Of a stretch of DNA of 64,000 bases, positions 56,289 through 64,000 are shown one piece after another. The stretch covers positions 14,031,721-14,095,720 of the forward strand of contig OU862928.1 in assembly GCA_917880885.1 (NCBI GenBank), read 5' to 3'. A model generated the notes under the pieces. It was not told the DNA's origin. It ran no database searches and worked only from the letters and a program-made list of their open reading frames with translations. Every line of letters starts with the position of its first letter. Position 1 is the stretch's first letter. The translations under genes were made by a program, and so were the position numbers. This DNA is from Limnephilus marmoratus (lineage: Eukaryota > Arthropoda > Insecta > Trichoptera > Limnephilidae).

Positions 56289-57407
56289 GAATACACAGCC
56301 TTGAGATAATTTGAATTATATTCATGAATAATTTTTGATAAATAAATCAAAATATTCCCTCTATTTCGTGTTTTATTGTAAAATAGTTCATTTTTAATAG
56401 TTTATCTAACATTTTCAAGATTTAACAAGGGTAGGTTTTTCTCTATTATATGAAAATTCAAGGAAGAAGATAATATCCCTTCGGCACCGGTGCATAGTCG
56501 GGAAACACGCCAAACGCGTGCCCAACATTTGCACACAGTTGACATTTGTCACATGAGAACGGGTCGTTTCTTCGACTCGTTCTTATGTTCAACAGCTCGG
56601 TTGTGGAATGATTTGCCGGCCTCTGTGTTTCCTCCTTCCTACAACATGGGTCTCTTCAAGACCAATGTTCATTCGTTCCTCTCTTCAAAAAGACCCTCCA
56701 CACAGCATCCCAGATGACATAGGCCCTGAGGGAAATTATTTTCCTCAGGGCCTCCTGTGTGGAGTTAATGTAAAAAAAAAAAATATCCAAATATAATAAA
56801 AAATTACGTAAAGGTTTTTTTCCCATACATTCGTGTATAAGCTGTTACAATTGTAATTTAGAAACCCAAAATATGTAAATGTATTTACTATTTGTCAGTC
56901 AATTCCTCAAGGACGCATTGAAGGAACACCTTTAACTCTTTACATTACATACTCTCTACATTTAATATTAAATAAAAACTGTTTTGTAATTCAATTGTTT
57001 TATTTTAATAAACTATTTAAGTAAGTTATTCTCGTCGGATTTTCGCTTCACAAACAAAAAAAAAACCTTTTTTAAACGGCTACCATCCTGATACGGCTAA
57101 CATACATACATCCATCCATAACATGCATACATCCTAACGGCTACCGTCCCGCTAGACTTAACGAAGAAACTATGTTGTTGTTGCCGAATACTTAAAAATA
57201 TCATCGCATCATAATAGCATCATCGATCGAAAAGCGGGTGTTAGATAACAGCCTTAAAATTCACTTTAAGCGACCAAAGAAGCAGTCATGTCATAACCCC
57301 GTATGGGAAAGGCTTACATGAGTTATTGTGGTTCGTCATGTAGATTTTGACTTTATTTTAAGGAGAATTTTTTAAAAATACTTATAATGATACCAATATG
57401 CATTATA
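56289..57407. other. Flank with LINE fragment
   Basis: Apart from the LINE fragment at 56478-56775, this is AT-rich sequence with ACATACATAC microsatellite stretches near 57100. No gene. Confidence 0.55.
56478..56775 (+). pseudogene. LINE 3' fragment, plus strand
   Basis: Encodes HSRETRQTRAQHLHTVDICH, then MRTGRFFDSF and LWNDLPASVFPPSYNM, the same C-terminal piece as 11007-11396 (close identity), followed by the GGCCCTGAGG stem-loop (56722-56752) and an A-run. Strongly 5' truncated. Confidence 0.85.
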
Positions 57408-57780
57408 AAGTGTGTTAAGGGACGTACTTGACTTACTTCATTTAGTGATTCCTGACATTATTTGGATAAAAAAACGTAAATGAAATTTTGGTCTCCGGTG
57501 ACATTTTTGATGTTTTTAAAAAAAAAAATTTCTACAAAAACATTTAAAAAATTATAGGTGTTGGACAGTTGGAGGCGGGTGAGGAGTTGGTCGGTTACTC
57601 GGCTGAGTGACCAGTGACAACATGCAGAAGACATTTTTTTTGTTGAATTTGAAGAAAAAAAATTTGAACAAAAAGTCATCAAAATGTCACCGTAGACCAA
57701 AATTACGTTTACATTTTTCAATCCAAATAATGTCAGGAATCACTGGTTAAAGTAAGTCAAGTACGTCCCTTAACACCCTG
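57408..57780. mobile_element. TA-flanked MITE, copy 2
   Basis: Sister of 52139-52520: right end TTAACACCCTG then TA intact, left end decayed (AAGTGTGTTAAGGG). The inner arms with TTTGGTCTCCGGTGAC are conserved. Non-coding. Confidence 0.82.
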
Positions 57781-59998
57781 TATACATAACAATAAGTTTT
57801 TTTTTGTTATAAATTAATCATTATCATTACATAGTATAAAATGAAGTCGCTCAAAATGTATGTGCGCATAGATCTTTTAAACTGCGCAACGGATTCATGC
57901 AGTTTTCACCAATAGATAGAGTGATTCAAGAAGAAGGTTTATTTGTATAATACATGCTTATTATAGTAGAGAAAAGTCGAGAAATTCAAATATTCAATTT
58001 AGGCAGCGGGCAGCGGCAAGCGGGTGGTGTGAATTTTATAAAGGTTGGGTAATGGCGTTGTGTTTCGTTAGCCACAGAAACGTGTGGCTGGGTCTGCTAG
58101 TATGTTTATAAAAAAACTAAATCGTGTTCCACCTTTTTTAAGTGCAATGCTCATTGTTCATGTCAAAAATGTGAAGAAACGAATGTAAATAATATTTAAA
58201 TATAACTTTGTAGAAAGAGTACGGAGCGTGGAGAAAAAAAAATATGTGTAACAAATAATAGTTTTGAATGGAAAGGGCACCACAAGAGTACCTCACAAGA
58301 ATCTCAGCTGCTCCTGTCTGGAGCCAGTGAGACGTGGCATCGCTAATTGGTGTAGGTATATTGTAAGGCTGAAGGTAGTGGGGAGGGGAAGGAGATGAGG
58401 AAGGTGAAGGTGGGGAAAATAAAAAAATAAAAGTGAAATAGGTAAAGTGGATGTCTAATATTGTTGAGAAATATTATATAATTAAGTATAACGAGTCTGA
58501 AATAATATTGATAAGTTTTTATTTGCACTTTTGATTTTTTTATAATTATTTTCATATCTTAAATTAACGGGTAATTGGTTAAACTAATTAACTTCATTAT
58601 GTTGGTTAAATTGTTGGGCTGTGTTGGTTTTACAGCGCGGGATAGTTATCCACTGGAGCGATCACGCGAAATAAATAAATTAGCCTCGATTGCTCGCGAT
58701 TTCCCAGAAGATTTTTTTTTTTAATTTTTCACTAACATTAAAAAAAATCATACCTTTGAATTTCACAATTAAAACATAAAAACTTATTAAAGGTCTATAT
58801 AGCCAATGAATTAACCTGTATTTTACCGTTTATCTCATATTTGAAGGATTTATAAAATAAACAAAAAATATCATAAAATTTATATCCGCGCGATTCCTGC
58901 GTGTTGTTACTCTAAAACTGCCGTGAGGGGTACATATTCGAGTCAACATCGTATGAAAAAAGGTCTTAATTTTTACCATAAATAGCTGATCAAAAATTCG
59001 ACGCGAAAAAAATTTCAAAAATATATTTTTAACATCGTTTTAAAACAGTCTACGTAGTTCGGGTTCGCGACATCTATGGCTATAATAGATTAAGCATTTC
59101 AATAGCTTAAAATAAATGGCTGGCCGGGGAAATGTTTTAAATAATTATAATAAATGTTTTACGAATGGTAGGAAAATGTGGTCCAATTTTGGACCGCTGT
59201 CAATCGCAGAAAAATAAAAGTGGTAAATTTTTCGACCATATTGGTCCAGTGGAGAGCCAAGAATACTTGTACTGCTGTTAGAAAAAGTGTTAAGCTTTTA
59301 TTGTTGAAATAGTCTTTGTGAATTTGTAAAAGGGTTATTTTTTTATAAATTATTTGCAGTGAAAGTGAAACTTATAAAAGTACTTTCAATTTTGGCGGTT
59401 AATTCAAAAAAGTTAGTCGCAAAAAGAGAGCAAAAATTGCCAGACACAATTTTTACTACGTTCAAGGTCAAACCAATAAATGGTGCTGGTTTATTTACGT
59501 TCGGAATTACAATATTTATAAAAACTTCATTTCGTCAAGAAAATTTTTGTTATTTTGTAAAACGGAAACCTTTAAAATACATTAAACACAAATCTTAACG
59601 AAGAACAGACGCACTATTCTTCAATTTAGGTAAAGTTAACCTATCTTAAACCACGTTATTCCGAATTTCTACCGTTTTATAACATATTTCTCTTGAAAAC
59701 TTTTAAGTTTTTAAATTTCTAAAAAAACATCTTATTTTTGTCGATAATATCTATACACATGCCACGCCAAAACGGTAATTATATCAATTTCCCCCGATTA
59801 AAAAATCGTAAGATATGCCCCGAAAATTATTATAAATAATTGAAAATAATTCTTTGTTTCTCTAAATGCGATTTAAATATTTACCGCAAGATTCTTGTTG
59901 TATTTTAAACAAGTCATGTTTTATTAAACATTTTCACAATCGCTTAAATTTTATGTTTTCAATATAAGCGCGCTCCGTCTAACTTTCTTATGAACATT
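57781..59998. repeat. Repeat-derived sequence, no gene
   Basis: 58030-58100 ends in a GTGTGGCTGGGTCTGCTAGTA motif of the dispersed-repeat type. 58640-59080 is the second copy of the repeat at 46220-46706. The stretch 59100-59998 is AT-rich with no recognisable domain. Confidence 0.55.
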
Positions 59999-60338
59999 TT
60001 TTTTTTTACATGAGCTCCACACAGGAGGCCCTGAGGAAAATAATTTCCCTCAGGGCCTATGACATCTTTAGGGATGCTGTGTGGAGGGTTTTTTTAAGGA
60101 AAGGAAGGAGAGGAGAGTTCTGGGAAGGAAAGGGGTTTAAGGGGTGGGTAGGAATCTGGAGTTCAGAATGTCCTGGTCATCCGCTTCCAAGACCTAGACA
60201 AACCTCACCCCATAAACTCGGGCACCCCTGCTAAATCACCAAACGTAGCGAACCACTTGGGGTGAACTATGGCAGAGGTGTTTGTTATCCAATAAAGGTT
60301 CCCGGTACGGCGGTACCCATTCCCGCCTCCCAAATTGA
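59999..60338 (-). mobile_element. SINE-like element, copy 3 (internally deleted)
   Basis: Poly(T), a perfect stem-loop at 60027-60057, and the far end with CGAACCACTTGGGGTGAACT, but the central block present in copy 2 (about 51630-51770) is missing. Confidence 0.7.
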
Positions 60339-60903
60339 AAATATCTCCCCTTCCCCTTCCTTTTGATACTACTTCCGTACGGAATTTTTTATTAATTATT
60401 TTTACATGAAACCGCAAAAAAGCGAATTGACTATAACGGTAAAAATACATTTGCGTAATAAAATATATGTGAATTTTTATTTTTTTTGCTATCAGTAATT
60501 TTAGTAAGAAAAAACGTAAGGTGAGCCTTTTTAAAACGTTTTTATGTTTCCATTAAAAAATAATATTAAAAAAAATGTACGTGTATTTCGAATTACAAAT
60601 TTTGAAAGCGTATTTCATCACCTTTCAAAAACCGTTTTTAATTTTTGGATGTGTTCAGAAGTGTTCCATTTATTTTGATTTTATTTTGACCTTCCGACAA
60701 AATAGGCCTCAGGCCTGAGGGATTAATCGGAATGTATAAACAATTAACAAATATGGAAAAGTAAGAAAAATGTAGACAATTAACAATACAATCGATAAAT
60801 ATTTCATTAACATGAACATCGTTTTTAATAGTTTTGTTACATAAAAATAATGTAACATGTGAAATATCTCTGTGAATGGGTACTTTTAGTATTTTTTTAT
60901 TTG
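60339..60903. other. No gene seen
   Basis: AT-rich. A small palindrome AGGCCTCAGGCCT lies at 60704-60717. Nothing else recognised. Confidence 0.45.
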
Positions 60904-62120
60904 TTTTTTACATTAGCTCCACACAGGAGGCACCGAGGAAAATAGTTACCCTAGGGCCTATGTCATCTTTGAGGATGCTGTGTGGAGGTTCTTTTAAGGG
61001 AAAGGAAGGAGAAGAAGATATGTTAAGGAAAAGGTATGAGGGGTGGGTAGGAATCTGGGGTCAGTGTGGCCAGGAGTGACGGACGTATGAATCTATTCCT
61101 CACACTGCGGTGCAAGGCGAAGGGTCCGGAGAATCCGGCTGGAGAGGTCAAAAGGCCTCCCTCAATCAGTCTCCTCCGATCCAGCCCGCCACGCAGTGGT
61201 TGGGAAACATATCCGCCACCAAGAGCTAGACAAACCTCATTCCATGAGCTCGGGCAGCGTATTTCCAAAACCTATACCGTTTCAGTCGCGGTAGCGACAA
61301 TTCACATTCTAAATATACCTCTATATTGGTTATTTTTTTTTTTCACATTTCAAAAACAAAACTTGTTCTAAAATCTAGATAAAATAATCTTTCTGATATG
61401 TTTATTAGAAATTAATAATTTTATTTCTAAATATTAAAATTTTAATATTATTCCCATGTATTGTAAATACACCTCTATGTTGAAAATTGACAGGCTACCG
61501 GCATCTATGGGTTGCTTGAGCAAACTCTTATGTTTTACCATCTCAACCAAATGGTGCGGGCCTTGGCTAGGGGCTGAGTTCGGTAGGTCGGTAACAAGTT
61601 GTTTTAGCTGCTAAGTTCATATTGACCAATACTTGCAAATGTCAACAATAGTGTGTATCGTTTAATTTTTATCCTATAAAAAGTCTCGCATCTGGGTATT
61701 ATTGCTTCTTTTCTACGCAAAGTTTAAATAATAAACAACTGCCAGTTTTAGCCCGGTGTATTTTAGTATTCACACCGCTAGTAAATACATTTAAAACATG
61801 TTAAACTGTGATGGAAATAAAAGTGAAATTTCTCTTAAAAGAGTTATTTATTAAAGGACCCTCACAATTTTTACACTCTATATTGATAATTTTTTATCAC
61901 TTTGCAAAAACAAAAATTGTTCTTAAATCTAGATAAAATAATCTTTCCAATGTTTATATTAGAAATTAATAATTTCATTTTTAAATATTTAAATTTTGAT
62001 ATTGAAAATGTAAAGCGACTGAACCGGTATAGGTTTTGGAAATACGCCGCCCGGGCACCCCCGCTAAGTAACCAAACATAGCGAACCACTTGGGGTGACC
62101 TGTGGCAGGGGTGTTGGTTA
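60904..62120 (-). mobile_element. SINE-like element, copy 4, split by a TIR insertion
   Basis: 60904-61256 and 62052-62120 are the two parts of one SINE copy (the right part holds ACTTGGGGTGACCTGTGGCA). A 795-bp element separates them. The stem-loop is mutated (GGCACCGAGG/CCTAGGGCC). Confidence 0.72.
61257..62051. mobile_element. TIR element nested in SINE
   Basis: Ends GCGTATTTCCAAAACCTATA and its inverse TATAGGTTTTGGAAATACGC, flanked by CGGGCA on both sides (61251-61256, 62052-62057). A block of about 100 bp including TCTAGATAAAATAATCTTTC occurs twice inside in direct orientation (about 61373 and 61930). No transposase. A 6- to 8-bp duplication would suit a hAT-type MITE. Confidence 0.65.
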
Positions 62121-63010
62121 GTAAGAAGTTTATGAACATTCAACATTGTTATATTGGCAACATTGTCATGTTTATCTCTGCTCAGTTGTCATACGGATTA
62201 TCTGCACTTACTGGTTCTCAGGCAGGACTGGCTTTGAGATCCTCATTCCTTGACCAACCACAGGTGACTTCGGCCACCGTCCCTGTAGCTGGTTGACGCA
62301 ATCGCATAGTCATAATTTACTATATTACAACATGTGAAGATTGTTAAATGGGCGCCCATCTGCGGCATCTATTACTGAAGATCATCAGCATATCCATTTA
62401 AATTCCTGGATCAGCAGCGGAGTACCACATGGGAGCACATTATTTCTGTGGATGTAACCAGATCCAGCATCTGCGGACGCAGTCATCATAAGGCCTTCCG
62501 ACTACATTTGGAGCCAAAGGTGCTCGCAGAGATGCGGCCCAAGATCACTGACCTTGGCCGCCATCAACGTAGTCGGCTGGCTGGCAACCGCCCTGGGACT
62601 GGACGTCGCCGGGAAACCGCGGGACTGGAGACCTGTTCGTTGCTCCAGCCTGCCGTTTCAGCATAATATGTCAGCAGCGGAGGGAGCTGACCGCACATCT
62701 GCGAAGGCAGCAGCATGGATCGCCTACATAATATGGCATCGCCCACACATCAACTCCTCAAGATTAAAAATGTTACTAACGCTCCTTACTATGCCCATTC
62801 AGTATTCAGTATTCAGTCTGGTCGGTGGTTGAGTGGGCATAGCGCTTGGGTCCTCACCCGTGGGTCGCGTGTTCGATTCCTCGGCTGGCTAAGTCCTCCA
62901 TCACAACACAAGCAACATTTTCGGCTTTCTGTGATGGTAGTAGTAGATTTTCAAACATTGTTGGGTTATTCGTAACCCGGGAATGTTTGTCTTTCTTTTT
63001 TTAGATTTTT
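62121..63010. repeat. Repeat-like sequence with tRNA-like end
   Basis: Moderately GC-rich. Contains a tRNA-like stretch at 62821-62889 followed by an A/T-rich tail, the layout of a tRNA-derived SINE. Short overlapping ORFs (62448-62975) show no recognisable protein. Confidence 0.45.
62821..62889 (+). repeat. tRNA-like SINE head
   Basis: A-box-like TGGTTGAGTGGGC and B-box-like GTGTTCGATTCC at tRNA spacing; the acceptor does not pair, so a SINE promoter or pseudo-tRNA is more likely than a gene. Confidence 0.4.
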
Positions 63011-64000
63011 TAAAAATAGAATTTAATTAGATTAGCCCTGTTGTTATTTGTATAAAGTTGTTATTTGTATAAATATATATTAATTTAACTGTGTTAAAGC
63101 ACTATACTCTTTTAAATAACCTCTCCCTATACAAAGTGTTACACACAGCCATCTGCTTCAGGTCCACGCCTGAGATGCAAATTCTGTAGTAATAATCCCA
63201 CTTATCTAATGGTCTCCATTTTGTAATAATTTTTATAACATTTTGACCCTAAGATGAATTCTTCTATATAACATTGTTGCACCCAACGAGTTCTACATAA
63301 TATTTATAGATTTGACAAAAACAACAATACCACTATTTTGGTTAATTTAATTGGTTGCAACTGAGAATTTGCATCCATGGAAACTGTTAGTTGTGACCAA
63401 TTCTGACATCAGATAATACAATTCAATCCGGTTTAAGGGCGAGTTCATTCAATGCTAGTGTAAAAAGATCAAAATTTTTATGAATGCTTCGAATATTTAA
63501 GTGAAGGACTAGCAGTTAAAAACCCGCTCCACAGGGCGGCTTTTGGTTGAGTTGGTGACCATTTTATAAATCCGATAGGAACTGGTTCCAAAAATAGTCG
63601 GATCAACTGGGATCCAGTGACAGCTAGTCACCGGGATAAAGTAACCGCGACAGGCGATGACGTCATATGTAATATATAGCCACGGGATACTATCATACAC
63701 AACTCTTACTATTGGCATCAATTTTTCCATATCCGGAGAGACATTCAAATTCTACAAATCCGTAGTACTTACACCCAGGGGGGCACGTTCTCATGCGACC
63801 TGCTGACGTAAGTGGCGCCATCCTTTGACGAATTCTCGAATTTGAAACCGAATAACAAAAGTAGCTTTTTTAGCGTTTTAATACTATAGATGGCCGCCCT
63901 CCCGTTTGCATCTATTTGTGAATCGAGTATGTACGACAGACGCAAGGCTATTAATATTGTTTGATTGATGATGATTGTTATCTATTTAAGAGGGTCCATT
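63011..64000. other. No gene seen
   Basis: Unassigned sequence to the right edge. A minus-strand open frame of 79 codons at 63509-63748 has no recognisable domain, signal peptide or support from a second copy. Confidence 0.45.

Noticed and set aside
59359..59598. 79-codon open frame
   Set aside because: No ATG start, lysine-rich AT-driven composition, no recognisable domain or second copy.
63509..63748. 79-codon minus-strand ORF at the right edge
   Set aside because: No domain, no splice context, no repeat support; length is within chance expectation.

Overview
The window looks like one gene-poor, AT-rich, transposon-packed stretch of an insect nuclear genome. A lepidopteran (moth or butterfly) is my best guess. 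The evidence is intron-split serine-protease exons with consensus GT/AG splice sites, BEL/Pao and Gypsy LTR elements, several Jockey/CR1-type LINEs with (TAAA)n or poly(A) tails, dispersed repeats carrying AGCTGACCCGGC, and no bacterial-style operons. The order-level call is inference.

Layout. 1-3330: minus-strand BEL/Pao gag-pro-pol running off the left edge, with its leader/LTR. 3434-5871: an inverted-repeat-bounded segment carrying four 412-bp tandem copies of a tRNA gene plus one inverted copy. About 6000-39660: a tandem segmental duplication. Each unit (A, B, C and a short D) holds one small phase-1/phase-1 cysteine-rich CCP-like ('sushi' or 'Wonton') exon at 6036-6210, 23701-23904, 33440-33640 and 39351-39557, followed by the same intronic repeats. 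Different insertions interrupt different copies: LINEs at 6238-9755, 25183-26936 and 33817-37619; a long-TIR element at 10530-12199; a promoter-bearing foldback at 14984-17123; a Gypsy element at 17659-22166; a probable solo LTR at 28852-29983. The uninterrupted paralogous copies serve as empty sites and define several target-site duplications exactly.

39700-43880 holds two LINE copies. 45891-46053 and 49526-49709 are the last two recognisable exons of an S1 serine protease resembling the modular serine proteases (ModSP/HP14 type) that start insect immune proteolytic cascades. The final exon has lost the catalytic-serine segment by a frame-changing deletion. I found no catalytic His or Asp exon, so the gene is probably a decayed or non-catalytic homologue here.

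50611-56288 is a 5.7-kb Foldback-like element. Its inverted termini consist of 15-bp tandem repeats and it is flanked by a perfect 8-bp duplication, GAATACAC; a SINE, a TIR MITE and a LINE sit inside it. 56300-64000 is further repeat debris: SINEs sharing a stem-loop 3' tail with a LINE, a second copy of the TA-flanked MITE, and a TIR element inserted in a SINE. No bacterial, CRISPR or viral gene system was seen. The most unusual items are the Foldback-like element, the convergent-promoter palindrome, the tRNA-carrying TIR element and the amplified exon with its disabled protease.
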